Shown: positions 21,806 to 33,985, numbered from the stretch's first letter. The stretch: 64,000 nucleotides of DNA from Dendrolimus kikuchii (GCA_019925095.2 CM034411.1:5619501-5683500); one strand, 5' to 3'. The notes: a model not told the origin generated them from the sequence alone. Numbers and translations are program-made.

Positions 21806-22617
21806 GTCATTGTAGGATTTTGGTTGCGTGTTATGTGGATAATCTCAAATGTTTAGTAAAATATGACTGTTATAAGAACTACGTTGTTTGACGTCAGTCT
21901 AATTCCTACAATCTAGCGTAGTCTAGAGCAGGGGGGTTAAAAGGTTCGACTTTCTCGTGATTTTTATATGCTTGACATTTATTATACAATTTGAATATTC
22001 ATGAGAACTTGACGCTTGCTAGATCCACAGATAATACAAATGTATTTAAAAATAGATAAGATTGAATTTCTATTTTACTTTTGAATAATAAATTCAATAA
22101 TATTTGACTAATTAACTGCCAGAAATCGTGTTCAATTTCAATCTCAGGCGTATATCGACATGTAAATATTATCAGTGAATAAATCTAATACGATAAATAA
22201 GTAAATTTCCACAAAACGATTTTGCTAGGACGCCGCGTTGTTGGGTCAACGGTCTTACGAAAAAAGTGCGTTCCTTGAACTTTGACATTCGTATGCCCTG
22301 GATAGGGCGCGATTGACCCTGCGGCGGGGTAGCCCTTTTGTGAAAAAAGGATAGGAATATTGATGTCTCAGTTACATATATATGTACATTTCTTTTATTC
22401 AATGGTTCTCAAGAATGTATTCTTGTGTACCTTAAGAATTTAAAAGAAGATAGAAATAAGAAAATATTTATTTACAAATACGTCTGCTTTACACTTTTTG
22501 AAGTGAAACTTCTTAGTGTCGTTGTGATACCAGAGATATAGAAGTGAAACAAAGTGTGACAAGGGCTGGAAGGGATTCTAAATCTCGCGACGTCACATTT
22601 CATATATTATATCGTTA
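21806..22617. other. Intergenic, no feature recognised
   Basis: No supported gene or repeat. Confidence 0.35.
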
Positions 22618-22853
22618 TCTTATACTAATATATAAAGCTGAAGAGTTTGTTTGTTTGAACGCGCTAATATCAGGAACTACTGGTCTGATTTCAAAAATTC
22701 TTTCAGAGTTAGATAGCCCATTTAGTGAGAAATGCTATAGGCTATATATCATCACGCTAAGACCAATAGGAGTGGAGCACCATTGAAGAATGTTTCAAAA
22801 TCGGGGGGTTTTGAAAACAAATTCCACGCGGACGACGTCGCGGGCACAGCTAG
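22618..22853 (+). mobile_element. Helitron-like non-autonomous element
   Basis: 5' end A^TCTTATACTAATATATAAA, then GAAGAGTTTGTTTGTTTGAA, and 3' end GTCGCGGGCACAGCTAG^T. The 5' TC, the 3' CTAG and insertion between A and T are Helitron hallmarks. Confidence 0.7.
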
Positions 22854-22964
22854 TAATATATAACAGCTTTAAAACACGAAATTTGAAGAATTAACGAAAA
22901 ACTTCACAACATTTCCAACTCTATCTGTATGAGCATAGTGTTTAAATGATTAAATATAATGTAT

Positions 22965-23070
22965 TCTATCTCATTCTCTCGCAGGCTTAGCCCTATAGAT
23001 TTATTTGTTTATCTCTATTTGGTGTCGCTTTTTCGTTTCATCGAGTGCCAAATCACAACGATGCTAAAGA
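22965..23070 (+). repeat. Interspersed repeat (family N)
   Basis: CTCATTCTCTCGCAGG ... GTCGCTTTTTCGTTTCATCG occurs in reverse at 37918-38010 with about 85% identity by eye. Unclassified. Confidence 0.45.
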
Positions 23071-23110
23071 AGTTTCACATCAATAGTCTTAAGCCTCCTA
23101 TAGCCGCAAA

Positions 23111-24164
23111 AGTTCGAAAATGAGGTGTAAGCTTACCAATTTTTCGTTGGTATTTACTGATCAATAATTTACCAAAAAAATCACCATAAATGTTCAGGAT
23201 ATGAGACGTAACTTGGTTTTTTCGTAATTTTTGTATAATGTTTTTAAGTTATGAAAATTATTCACCAAATCACCTCTAAATTATTGACATGAAACAATTT
23301 TAATCAAAACAGGGTGGAATAACATCTATATCTTTATAAAAGAGAGACAATTTTTTTTTAAAATACTACTTTATTTTATTCACAACAAAATAATAATGCA
23401 TATAAAAACGACCGCGTCTATGGAATCTCCGCTATCGCCCGAAAAATTAGTACCGAAAAATCCTCAAGAACATTGGCGTTGGTACAAGCCTTAATAACAT
23501 GAGTTAAACGCGAAATGTTAAAGCCATAATTAAAATTTAATCGAACATTATTACACCGCGACTCTGAGTGCGGTGTAACATTGACTTAATGAGGCCTAAA
23601 ATCAAAGAGTTCAATGACATCGAGATCAAAACGAAACTTTTGTGATATACCGAAATATATCTTTTCATGCTGAGTTAACTAGGGTTTGTAATTTTCAGCT
23701 GAACATTGACCTTTTGGAAATTGTGTTACGAGGGAATTGAACCCGGAATACTGTAACTGGGCCTATTTAGACTATAAGCCTAATATAACGTGCAAACAGA
23801 TGTATACTGCTATTAAATTCTCCAAATTTGTCTGTATGTTGAAGTTTTTTACACACTTTTTATGTGATTGTACCTAATTCTGAATTCATTCAATTGTAAC
23901 AATTGTTGACAACATGTTATAATTTAATAGATTTAGGTATCATAAAACAATAGCTATTTTAAGGCAGATGTTTATTGATCTGCTGCAGTGGATAATAAGG
24001 TTAATTAGTGAATACTATACTGTTATATTTACTAAACGTATTGGTGGCATTTGTAACAGCTACTAAAAAGTTGCTGGACAATTTAGATTGCGGACATTTA
24101 ATTGACGGTACTTTCAAGTAATTTATAGTATTTAAGCGGTGCGTGAGGCGAGGCAAACAATTCT
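23111..24164. other. Intergenic, no feature recognised
   Basis: No supported gene or repeat. Confidence 0.35.
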
Positions 24165-24245
24165 TTTTTTGAAGCGGAGGAAATGCATTTCGCACAATAC
24201 CAGGTCCTTTGCTAGGGATTAGACCAAAGCGACACTAATAGTAGT
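24165..24245 (-). repeat. Family K repeat fragment
   Basis: CGCACAATACCAGGTCCTTT and GGGATTAGACCA match 14255-14295. Confidence 0.4.
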
Positions 24246-24345
24246 GGGTGGTCCAATCCCAGCAGTGTGACGTATACGGGCTGTATATGATTGAATTTGA
24301 AGTAAACGACATTTATGGGTTTTTCATTTCTTGCAATGGCGCTAA

Positions 24346-24769
24346 TCTATACATATAATGAAACTGTAGAGGTCGAATTTCTGTACAATGAAAAAAATAT
24401 GCTAAAAACCGAATCAGGGGGATGTAAGAAGTGACATAGAACTAATTTAGTTTTTTTCTATACATATAATAAAACTGTAGAGGTCTAATTTCTGTACAAT
24501 GAAAAAATTGCTAAAAACCGAGTCAGGGGATGTAAGAAGTGAAATAAAACTAATTTAGATTTTTTCAAATTTTTTGTTTCTCTGTTTGTCTGTCTGTTTG
24601 TACGGGATAATCTCCGAAACGATTAGACCGATTTAAATGAAATTTTGTGTGGTGGTAGCTTATGTGCCTGGTCAACATATAGGATACTTTTGATCCCGAA
24701 AAATTAAAGAGTTCCCGTGCGATAGTGAAAAAACCGCACCACGCGGAAGAAGTCGCGGGCATCAGCTAG
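24346..24769 (+). mobile_element. Helitron-like element with tandemly duplicated 5' end
   Basis: Starts A^TCTATACATATAATG and ends GGGCATCAGCTAG^T. The first ~111 bp (24346-24456) are repeated at 24457-24566 with about 90% identity, so two 5' ends precede one 3' end. The interior has the usual CTGTTTGTCTGTCTGTTTG tract. Confidence 0.68.
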
Positions 24770-25560
24770 TTTACACATAAAACTTGTTTTTTTATTATTT
24801 TTTAGATACACTAAAAAATAACATAACATACCGCCGCCATTTGTAAGTACTGCGTTTGCTATAAGGAGGACCGAGTTGACATTATACGCTACTTCCAGTG
24901 TCGTTTGGCTTTCATACCGATGGTCATCATGGTAATGTCTAACGCGCGTCAGTTTATCCAAAACCTTAATTATGATTAGACACATTTGTCGACTGACGTC
25001 AAACATTAGCCGTTTTATGCTGGAATGCTCAAGAATGATTGCGGACGCAGCGTATGAGTATGTACAGCGTATATATGCCGCATCAGGCGTGTAAGTGAGA
25101 TTAAGGTAGTGGATCTAGTTCGGAGGTCTCCAAACTACGGCTCGTAGGTCAAATCCATCCAACCAGTGTCATCAATCCGACCTGCAAAAGATAATGGCTT
25201 ATTGTTATTATTCTTCCTGTGGTTAGTTGGGATTCAATTAACAAATGAGGGCTGTGTATGAAACTCGCTCCCATTGGCTGGAATTCAAAATGTAAAAGAC
25301 ACAAGTTCATGAGGTCAGTTACGAGAGACTTTTGTACTACTGATAGATAGATACTGCGAGAAGAGTATTAAATAAAACCGAGTTTCAAGATTGAAGTTAT
25401 ATTTATTCAAGTGTCCTACTTTACATTTAGCATCGTACTCGTAGGTAGCACTCTGTCCAATAAAAAACCAAGGATTGTGATATAATGATTCTTAATTTAA
25501 GCATAATAACTAAATAATTCATATGAATTCCACTAACAATGCAAAATTTGTAAAAAAAAA
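24770..25560. other. Intergenic, no supported feature
   Basis: A segment at 25118-25160 resembles a hAT terminus but has no partner. Otherwise nothing was recognised. Confidence 0.3.
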
Positions 25561-25564
25561 ATAC

Positions 25565-26048
25565 TGTTACGAGCGCGGGACTCGAATTAAAAATGCCGTT
25601 GGAATTACTATAGAATTTGTTAGAACTATACAAACATGTATAACACAGGTACAAATATAACTAAACATAATCAGTTCAAACGTAATGCGCGATTCAATAA
25701 CACGCGCAAAGTCCGTCACTATATAGGTTATCGAATGTACACAAGTCTCGCCTTGATCGTGGTTCTCGCTAGACTGCCCATCTCTCCATTGGGCCATTGC
25801 TTTATCTACCTGGCAAGCGTCGACGCAATTTCCCAGAAAACGTAATCCGCACACCTGCGTAATTATGCCTGCGAACGGCCATAAACGAGTACAATACACA
25901 ATGGATCGTTTTTTATAATTACAAATTTTAAACATAAAGTAAACAAAAGAAGACACTCATAAATTGTTTCAATGTTATTAGTTCAAACGCCGCAGCAGGT
26001 AATAAATGTGCTTTGTCTACAGGTATGCAGGTGGCCCAAATTGTAACA
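25565..26048 (-). mobile_element. Solo LTR (gypsy-type), TSD ATAC
   Basis: 484 bp, TGTTACG...GTAACA termini, flanked by ATAC at 25561-25564 and 26049-26052. Minus orientation is inferred by colinearity with the plus-strand copies. No primer site, purine tract or internal genes adjoin it, so it is a recombination remnant. Confidence 0.82.
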
Positions 26049-26052
26049 ATAC

Positions 26053-26404
26053 TAAAGAGTTGATGTAAAAGAAACGTTTGGCCCTTAATACTTACTGGAG
26101 TAACCAGTATGGTCCTAAGGCTGGAAAGGTTGGAGAATCCTGATTCATTGGTCGTGCTGGACGTGGGTTACAGCCTTTGTAATAGACCAGCGTCTAAGGC
26201 TACGAGTTATATGAATCTCTCTTTAAAAGAAAACAATACGAAAAAGCTAGTTTATGGTGGCAACTACAGTGTCAGTAGGTTTATATCTTGTAAAGGCGAT
26301 TTTAACGTGCATTCCTAATATTCTGACGTATTTCTTTTATTAGGTAAACAAGGAAATGGATCCAAGCGGATGTGAGAGATTTAACTGCTTTTATTCTTAT
26401 ACTT
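26053..26404. other. Intergenic, no feature recognised
   Basis: No supported gene. Confidence 0.35.
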
Positions 26405-26765
26405 TTTTTTTGTAATGAATAGGTTCGCGTTTGACTGACATTGCACCTGATGTCAGGCGGAAATGCAGTCTAAGGTGGAGCATGCTAAACTAGAAGATAC
26501 CTCTTCACGCGAGACTTGAAGACACCTAGATTGTATTCTTCAGGCAAAACAGACGACGGTAAAGAGTTCTACTCTTCAGCGGTGCGTATGATAAAAGTGG
26601 AAGCATAGCGTTTCGTCCGCTTTGTTGGTATTTCCACCATATATCGGTGGCGTGAGTGCGTACGTCTGCTTGTCCGGTGGTAAAATGGCGAGGGAGGAAC
26701 CAATTCATGTAATTCCGTGGCACACTCCCCGAAGTGTATCCTTTAGAATACCGACAAACTAGCAT
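26405..26765 (+). repeat. Interspersed repeat (family L), longer copy
   Basis: CACCTGATGTCAGGCGG ... ATGCAGTCTAAGGTGGAGCA resembles 17380-17425. The rest is probably the same element, unclassified. Confidence 0.35.
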
Positions 26766-26854
26766 ATATTATTTATTATATCCCTGCTTCGTCTGAGTAA
26801 ATGTTAAGTATTCTTGACTGTGTCACGCAGATATAGCTAAGGGTTTAATGCGGT

Positions 26855-27468
26855 TATTTGTGTTGCAACACTGTTATTGTTATTCTATACGAAAAAAACT
26901 CAAGTGGTTGTCAATTCGTTTTCGCCGGAATACTCACATCCTTTCATTGCTTTATAGTATTTTATTCATCCCTAATACTCCACAGTACCTTAAAGAACGC
27001 TTCGAATTTATTTCTTGCTCTCACAATTTACGCCCTTCCAGTCAATATAGACTTATTACTCCTATTCATAATACAACGTTCTTCGGTAATTCTTTCACGG
27101 TTAAGGCTGTCCAACTTTGGAATTTATTGCCTGTTGCTGTCAGACAAGCAAAATCCCTAATAACATTTAAGAACTTAGTCAGGAAATTCTATCTGCAATA
27201 TAATGATATGTAATTTTATATAATTAGTAGATATTATATTGCATATAGTTATATGTTTATTATGTTTAAATTGTTGCATATTATCACCATATCTTGTATA
27301 TGTATATAACTTATGTGTATATTTGTATAGTTATATATTTATTATTAAAATGTAAGTAATCGTACAATAATTATGTATACCACCGTCGCCACTCCTAATC
27401 AGAATATTCTTGTCACGGGTTGTCTGGAAGAGATCGCTTTTTAGCGATAAGACCGCCTTTTGTACCCA
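26855..27468 (+). pseudogene. CR1/Jockey-like RT C-terminus plus 3' UTR (family D)
   Basis: The frame ending at 27213 reads ILSLLYSILFIPNTPQYL ... SFTVKAVQLWNLLPVAVRQA, the conserved tail downstream of the RT domain in Jockey/CR1-type retrotransposons. It is followed by a 3' UTR with GGTTGTCTGGAAGAGATCGC and AGCGATAAGACCGCC. The RT catalytic core is absent, so this is a 5'-truncated dead copy. The same LWN(S/L)LP motif is in 53020-53524. Confidence 0.65.
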
Positions 27469-28026
27469 ACTAGACTAATACTAGTTCGTAAGTTTGTATG
27501 TACGCACATAACTTGAGAACGACCTTGCCGATTTCGGTGACATTTTTTGTGTCTGTTTGAATTCATCCCCTAACAATTGGAATCGGTAGGTGGCGCTGGG
27601 ATTCATGTGATAGATTTTTATTTTTTCAGGGCAGGATTTAGACGTTCTACCGGGACCTCTAGTGATAAATAAACATTAAAAAAGCAACCGATTTTTTATC
27701 GACACCCGACAAGAGTGAACGGGTGGTAACTGGGGTGGTAAGTATAATAGCATTTCTAGCTTGCGGTAGAAAACCTCCCCAACTTGGCGAATCAGAATCA
27801 CACTCCGCAATCTATCCACTGCAGGGGAAACGCGTCCCCTGCAGTGGAATGACGTCGAACGGATTATTCCTCGTTTAAAAAAATGGTATGTATAGGTGAA
27901 AACACCCACAGGAGATCGGTTTGCGCCTCTTGGATCTCTGAGCCTGAGTGCTATGCACTCCTTACAACTCCGGATAAAGATGGCCCTATCAATTATATAG
28001 ATTTTGATTTATTAAGTTACAGGTAG
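27469..28026. other. Unclassified sequence with a perfect hairpin
   Basis: No gene. It contains the 13-bp-stem hairpin at 27816-27847, listed separately. Confidence 0.35.
27816..27847. repeat. Perfect hairpin, 13-bp stem and 6-nt loop
   Basis: CCACTGCAGGGGA, loop AACGCG, then TCCCCTGCAGTGG. No T-run follows, so it is not a simple terminator. Confidence 0.75.
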
Positions 28027-28450
28027 ATACGTCATAGAACCGGTCATGTTATACGGGTCCCAATGTTGGGCCACTAGTGATAGACCACAAACGTCTCCAC
28101 TCAGCTGAGATGAGAATGTTGCGATGGATTTGTGGTGTTGCAAGAATGGATAAGGTGTGAAATGAGTACATAAGGGGATCTTTAAAAGGTGAACCAGTGA
28201 TTGAAAAACTGAGAGAAAAAAGATTAAGCTAGTATTGGCATGTAATGAGGAGGGATGAAAGTCACGTAACAAAAATGATGTTAAACTACAAGATGGATGG
28301 GTATAAATGTAAAGGTAGACCAAAAAGGAGATGGATGGATGGTGTGAAGGATGGTATGCTTATTTGTGATATAACAGAGGACTTATGTCAGAATAGAGCA
28401 TGGAAGGAAAAAACATATTGTGCCGACCGCAAATTATTGGTAAAAGTATT
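28027..28450 (+). pseudogene. RTE-type RT C-terminal remnant (family F)
   Basis: Broken frames read HVMRRDESHVTKMMLNYKMD, KGRPKRRWMDGVKDGM and WKEKTYCADRK, the (W/H)GH-RRDE...RGRPKKRW tail typical of RTE elements. Several stops interrupt it. A reverse copy is at 42934-43345. Confidence 0.65.
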
Positions 28451-28459
28451 GCATCATAT

Positions 28460-29209
28460 TGTTACGAGTTAAAGGACTCGAATGAAAATGCCATTGGAAT
28501 TACTATAGATTACTATAATTTATTAGAACTATACAAACACGTATAACACAGGTACAAATATAACCCTCGCGGGGTAGGCACGAACAACAGAGTGACATTT
28601 AGGCTTATTCTTACACACCTCACTTGCCTCTTTGACATTCATAACTCTTGTCATGCAAGCTCGGCTGTTCTTAAGGCTCCTGACATCACCTTCTGCTAGT
28701 ACACGATCAGTTTGATCATGGAAGGTGTGTCGTGGCCTTCCACGACTTGTTGTTGTTGTGTTGTTCTGTTGTTCGTGCCTACCCCGCGAGGGAACTGGCG
28801 TGAAGTTATGTATGTATGTACAAATATAACTGGACGCAACCAGTACAAACGTAATGCACGATTCCATAACACGCGCAAAGTCCGTCACTATATAGCTTAT
28901 CGAATGTACATACGTCTTGTCTCGCTTGTGCCTATCGCTAGACTGCCTCACCTCTCCGTTCAAGCATTGCTTTATACTAAATTATTCAATATGTCTCGAC
29001 ACAGTACTCGATTGAATAACAATAATTTCTAAGAATCACACCTGGCTAATGACTATCATAAACAGTACAATACACAATGGCCTGTTTTTCTAATTACAAA
29101 TTTTAAACACAAAGCAAACAAATGAAGTCCAAATGCCGAAAAAAGTGATAAAATGTGTTTCTACAAACGCAGGTGTGATTTTGTCTTTTGTCGGCATTCG
29201 GTCGTAACA
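28460..29209 (-). mobile_element. Solo LTR (gypsy-type), TSD ATAT, with nested insertion
   Basis: Termini TGTTACG...CGTAACA flanked by ATAT (28456-28459, 29210-29213). On the minus strand GTTCTAATAAA provides a poly(A) signal. It is split by the RTE insertion 28565-28817. Without that insertion it is about 485 bp, like its sisters. Confidence 0.82.
28565..28817. mobile_element. Nested RTE 3'-end insertion with inverted arms (copy E3)
   Basis: Flanked by GTACAAATATAAC (28552-28564 and 28818-28830), duplicated from the host LTR. The left ~185 bp are an RTE 3' region in minus orientation. The right ~55 bp are the same element's extreme 3' end in plus orientation with its (ATGT)n tail. The arms share a perfect 25-bp inverted match (28565-28589 with 28767-28791). 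Resembles a twin-priming product. Confidence 0.75.
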
Positions 29210-29213
29210 ATAT

Positions 29214-29693
29214 ATTTTCGAGTTAATCCGTGTATATTCAATTAAATGTACACCATGTTTTTTCGTGCCGAACAACACCACGTGACATCACTAGTCAAAT
29301 ATTACATGATTAATTTGCCCGATGACGGCATGAAGGTGAAGAACCTTTATTTCGTACACACAGACCTACTTTACAATTATTATAGTCTGTACATAGATTG
29401 TTCTATGTTGGTTTATGTATTTTACACGTGAACTCAAAACAAAAAGTTTAGTAAACTAAAATCTAAGCAATTTGTGTATAAAGAACGTACAGGAATTATC
29501 ATATACAGGTGAATTTTTAAATGGGCCTTCAGGGCCAAATCCTTAACTATATGAAATAGCGAAAAGCACTCAAAGGAGTTACGACGCCGATTTTGAATAA
29601 ATCAATGTTTATCCATTCACTTATTTGATTACTTAGGGTAAAATTACATGCATTTTGAATATTAATTTATACATCCCTCTTTTAAATAGAATA
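29214..29693. other. Intergenic, no feature recognised
   Basis: No supported gene. Confidence 0.35.
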
Positions 29694-29849
29694 TATTTTT
29701 TATTGCAGGAGTTCAGCAGACAGGCAGACAGCCCACTTGATGGAAAGCGGTTACCATCGCCTATGGACATTTGCAACACCAAAGGTGCTACAAATGCGCT
29801 GCTGCTCTCTTATGGGAGACTGGTACCTGGTCAATAATGCCGGAACATA
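29694..29849 (+). repeat. Family A repeat, 3'-truncated
   Basis: Head intact (TTTTTTATTGCAGGAG, CAGACAGGCAGACAGCCC, CAACACCAAAGGTGC). It stops after TAATGCCGGAACATA. Confidence 0.72.
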
Positions 29850-30300
29850 TAATATTTTTCATAATTTCTCAATAGTATATAGACGGTATTTTATTTTCAT
29901 GTTTGCAGACGCGATAGATTATTCCTGTGCTCGATTTGTTTTATTACATGTTGTGACGTTCCCTTCTATCTTTTTATCCTTCCGTGGTCAAAGTAAGTGT
30001 CCGCGATTGTGCAAAGTGAAACGGTACATCGATTCCCCCTGACTGCTTAACTTTCTACCCTTAGTTTTGTTTTCTAGTATTGTATTTATTATTAAATTGT
30101 ATTCTATAATTCTAACATCTTTTATTCGGCTTAACCGACCTCCCTATTTCTGCGGTGGGTCTAAAACCCAGAACGCCGCAATGTAAAACTTTAAATATAA
30201 TATTTTCTATAATATCTTATATAAAATATTATCTAAAATTTCCAAAGAATAATGTATTAAATTCTTGTTATTCATAACATAACCGTTTTAATTAAAATAA
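29850..30300. other. Intergenic, no feature recognised
   Basis: AT-rich. No supported gene. Confidence 0.35.
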
Positions 30301-30317
30301 TTTATCAATGACTTCAA

Positions 30318-30752
30318 TGCACACTCCGTATTGTGTAAGCAAAGTCTCATCTTCTTATACTGGAACGCACTCAAAGGGCGTTGCTAAAAGTTAGTCAGTT
30401 CAAATCGTTTTTTTACTCAACTAAAAACCTATTCCAAGAAAATAAATTACTCACAGTGCGACAACTATTTATTCAGTCATTATTATTAAAACAACATAAG
30501 TCAAATAATATTTATAACAAACTTGACATAATAGATAAACGTAACAAATATATTATTTTTAAACTAGAAAATTTCAAAACCGTTTTTATCAATAGATTTC
30601 CTTGTTACTTAGGCAAATATTTATATAATAAAATAGATAAAATACTATCTTTCGATTCGTTAAATAATCATGAATTTAAATTTAAAGTTTATAGTTGGCT
30701 GCCAACACAAGATTACAATGAAACTGAGAATCTACTAAAAATGGTGATTTGA
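30318..30752 (+). pseudogene. Possible non-LTR RT C-terminal tail
   Basis: An open frame of 123 codons from 30381 is preceded in frame by LLILERTQRA. It reads LLKVSQFKS, NKLLTVRQLFIQSLL and further basic, Asn/Lys-rich sequence, ending LLKMVI. An LERxQRxxL helix followed by a KLLTxxxL helix is common at the end of Jockey-like RTs. An in-frame stop lies just upstream, and the catalytic domain is absent. Assigned from motif memory only; a diverged host exon cannot be excluded. Confidence 0.4.
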
Positions 30753-30768
30753 GAAATAATTAGTTAAA

Positions 30769-30950
<182 letters not shown>

Positions 30951-31130
30951 TTGTATTAATGTTAAAAAATAATAATAATTGAGCATTGGAAGAGCAACGA
31001 CACCTAATATAATACAGGTTTTTACCTAGTTTTAGGTGTCGAAGCCCTCATATATTAGATTTAGATCAAACTTTATTGTCTTTTATACTGTTACTTTTAC
31101 TTTTATATATGTTTTACTGAATAAATTATT

Positions 31131-31315
31131 AAAGTATGTCGCCATAACAACCTTGAGTTGTGTTCCGGTATTAGTGACCAGGTTCCAGTCCCCTTTAAGA
31201 GAGCAGCAGCGTATTTGTAGCACCTTCGGTGATGCAAATGACCGTAGGCGATGGTAACCGCTTTCAATCAAGTGGGCCGTCTGCCTGTCTGCTGAACTCC
31301 TGCAGTAAAAAAAAA
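31131..31315 (-). repeat. Family A repeat, truncated
   Basis: Reverse-oriented. It runs from AAGTATGTCGCCATAACAAC to CCTGCAGTAAAAAAAAACC, so only the head half is present. Confidence 0.7.
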
Positions 31316-32160
31316 CCATAAACCCTTCTGAGTTGTTGCAAGTGTTACAGTTCTCAATTTAGTAATAAAAAACATAAAGCTTTTTTAATCCATATTTCAA
31401 CTCATTACATTTATTTGGCCCGAAATTCGTCTCTTTTGTATAAGTTCAATAACTTTATACATATGTATCATGAAAGAGTACGCTGTATGTATAGATACGC
31501 CTATAATTTGCTAAGTAGGTCTGTGTGTATAGCATCCAAACACGCGAACGAAAGGCGCTTCACCTTATGCGGTCACCGTCAAATCATGTAATGGTTATAT
31601 TTAACACAAGTGGAAGCGATTAGACGATTTATTGAACACTGACTTTTGCTCGCGGCCTCGCTCGCTGTAAAAACGTATATGTATGTCATGAAGTGGGCAT
31701 ATTATAATTCTTAGAAATGTGAAACTTCAAAAATATATCGGCGTGAAACGATTAGCCTTGAGCTGATAATTATATTGTTATTTAATTTTTAAAGTAATAA
31801 AATATTTTATTGTCGGTTTTTAATTAAATTTATTTATTTGGTTTAATAAAAATTGGGTCTTTTTGGTCTCACGCCAAAAGGAAGCCTGTGAAAATCATCG
31901 TTTTGTCGGATATAATTCCGGCATAACAATATGCTGAGTGCAAACTTTGTTTGCTGAAAATGCGGCGTACTAACTTTTAAAATATACTACGTATATATAA
32001 TAATAATAATATGTAAAGATATCATTACGTCCATTCCTCCCCTCCCCTATTTCAATTCCATACCCCATCCCCTCAAATAAATTCAAAAGTTTTTATTCAA
32101 AATAAGTTCCACTGTATATGTATTTTTACAAGCTTTTATTTAACTTGCAATGGATGTACC
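31316..32160. other. Intergenic, no feature recognised
   Basis: AT-rich. No supported gene. Confidence 0.35.
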
Positions 32161-32164
32161 TATG

Positions 32165-32430
32165 TATGTATGTAAGTTCGGGTGGAATCTTGCAAGTTAA
32201 ATTTGACCAACTTCCCGGTTTCCGATTGAGCTAAAATTTTGCACGCATATTTAAATCGCGTGACAATGCAATAATATGGTACCATGGAGCTGATCTGATG
32301 ATGGAGTCGGAAGGTGGCCATAGGAACTCCTGTACTAAACAAGATAGACCCGTCGTGTTTGGGCTCGTTTTACTTGTCTTGGCTAGCACTCTGCTACATG
32401 ATATCCAGGATCTCAAAAGCTTGTATTTAA
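32165..32430 (+). repeat. Interspersed repeat of lepidopteran type, single copy here
   Basis: CGTGACAATGCAATAATATG, CATGGAGCTGATCTGATGAT and GGCCATAGGAACTCCTG are blocks I remember as dispersed in moth and butterfly genomes. There is no second copy in this window, and the class is unknown. Confidence 0.35.
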
Positions 32431-33222
32431 AAACCTTTTTAAACAAGCTTATTTTAAGCTATAGGTATTGTATATTTTTTATTTTATTAATTGGTTTGGT
32501 GATTAATGAACGTCGTCTTGTTCCTAATTATTTATCACTTAGTTGATTATAATTTAAAATCATTTCTATTGTTTACGTTAAATGAAAATTCCGGACAAGG
32601 AAACATTATAGCAAATGCAATGAAATAAAAAATTGTTTTACAAAGTTGCTGCTGTTGCAGTAGAAACTTACATAATACTACTTCTTTCTTCGTTCTCTCT
32701 TTCTAAATACTCTGAATTTATATATTTAATTTGGTGATCCGTGAGTGAGATAGCGAATTCCATTTAGATAGAACCTTAAGTGCTCAATTGCGATGTTTGT
32801 TCGAAAACATAAAATTAAATGAGGCCAATATTTCACTCATCGTTTAAATGAGCATTAGGCAAATAGCGTTTTGTGAGTTCGATGGCATGACATCATTGCC
32901 AGAGCCAATGGCGCGGGTTGAACAACTGGCAACCTATAATACTAAAACACCATACGTGTACCGAGTGCCTTGTTAAGACAATATTACACGTCTCAACCGA
33001 ATTGAATTAATTTCGCTGAATCGCATTTGTAACGGACATAACGTTCAATCGTGCAAAGGAGAATGAAAGCAAGGTATACCAATTCCGAGTAAAGCTCGAG
33101 TGCATTCGCTTACTCTCTAGGGCTCTAGGCAATCAATTTGCTATTATTTATTAACAAAGCACACGTGTAAATACAGAAATATTTTACATTTTATATACGT
33201 ATATTTAAATTATATATTTATA
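32431..33222. other. Intergenic, no feature recognised
   Basis: No supported gene. Confidence 0.35.
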
Positions 33223-33985
33223 CTAGCTGTACCCGGCATACGTTGTCCTGCCTTTAAAAAATAAAACTCTAGAACCCGATTCCAGCCCCATCTACCGGGA
33301 CCAAATGTTAATCTAAACCATTCTCAAGTCCACTTGAACAAACACAAAATTTCATCAAAATCAGACCCTCCGTTTAGAACGAGTATCGCGGCGCCACCTA
33401 CTGGGTCCAGTCGTTAATTTAAACCATTCCGGGACAAACTTGAACACATACAAAAAAAAAACCACCTAAATTCTGGTACCCGATTGCAGCCCCATCTACT
33501 TAGTTCAAATTTGAATCTAAATCATTTTAGTAGAAAATTATTAGAATACTAATATCGCTATTAAAAAGTAGTTAGTGGTAGAAGGGTTACAATTTTGGGT
33601 TGGGTTTGGGAGTGATAAAAAATCAAAATAAAAAAATTGAGGAAAAAATAAAATAAAACATCTAGAGGTATGCAAAATAGATGTTGGCCGATTTAAGCAG
33701 TAGAGGCTTTCCCGCAGGGATGGGCCCACGTCAGTCGAGGTCGCGGCGAAAAGCTCGCGCACGTCCCGGGGCCCTGACATATGGCGACAGAAGGACACCA
33801 AGGGGTTTTAGTGGGTATTCCGGCACCGGTTTTGCGGACACCCCGCCGTCGTCTCCGCGCGGCAGGGTGTCCGCAAACGGATTTCCCCTTGAAAAAAAGA
33901 TCTACCCAATATGCACATACAATTTCATACAAATCGGTTCAGCCGTTTCGGAGGAATTTGCAAATTACAGTCATATATTAATAGT
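33223..33985 (-). mobile_element. Helitron-like element with internal repeats
   Basis: The minus-strand 3' end is GCCGGGTACAGCTAG^T (33223-33226). The 5' half keeps TCCGAAACGGCTGAACCGAT. The interior contains a phrase around CCGATTCCAGCCCCATCTAC at 33278, returning diverged at 33393 and near-identical at 33481. A GC-rich block (33690-33895) lies inside. The 5' TC terminus was not fixed with certainty. Confidence 0.5.
33690..33895 (-). repeat. GC-rich dispersed repeat (family J)
   Basis: Its minus-strand GGGGAAATC...GCGGACA...GCCGCG pattern also occurs at 49010-49435, and similar GC-rich blocks lie at 45385-45560. Frames through it carry no recognisable domain. Confidence 0.35.

Noticed and set aside
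25118..25190. hAT-like terminus (TCTCCAAACTACGGCTCGTAG)
   Set aside because: Resembles known hAT ends, but no matching opposite terminus or 8-bp TSD was found nearby.
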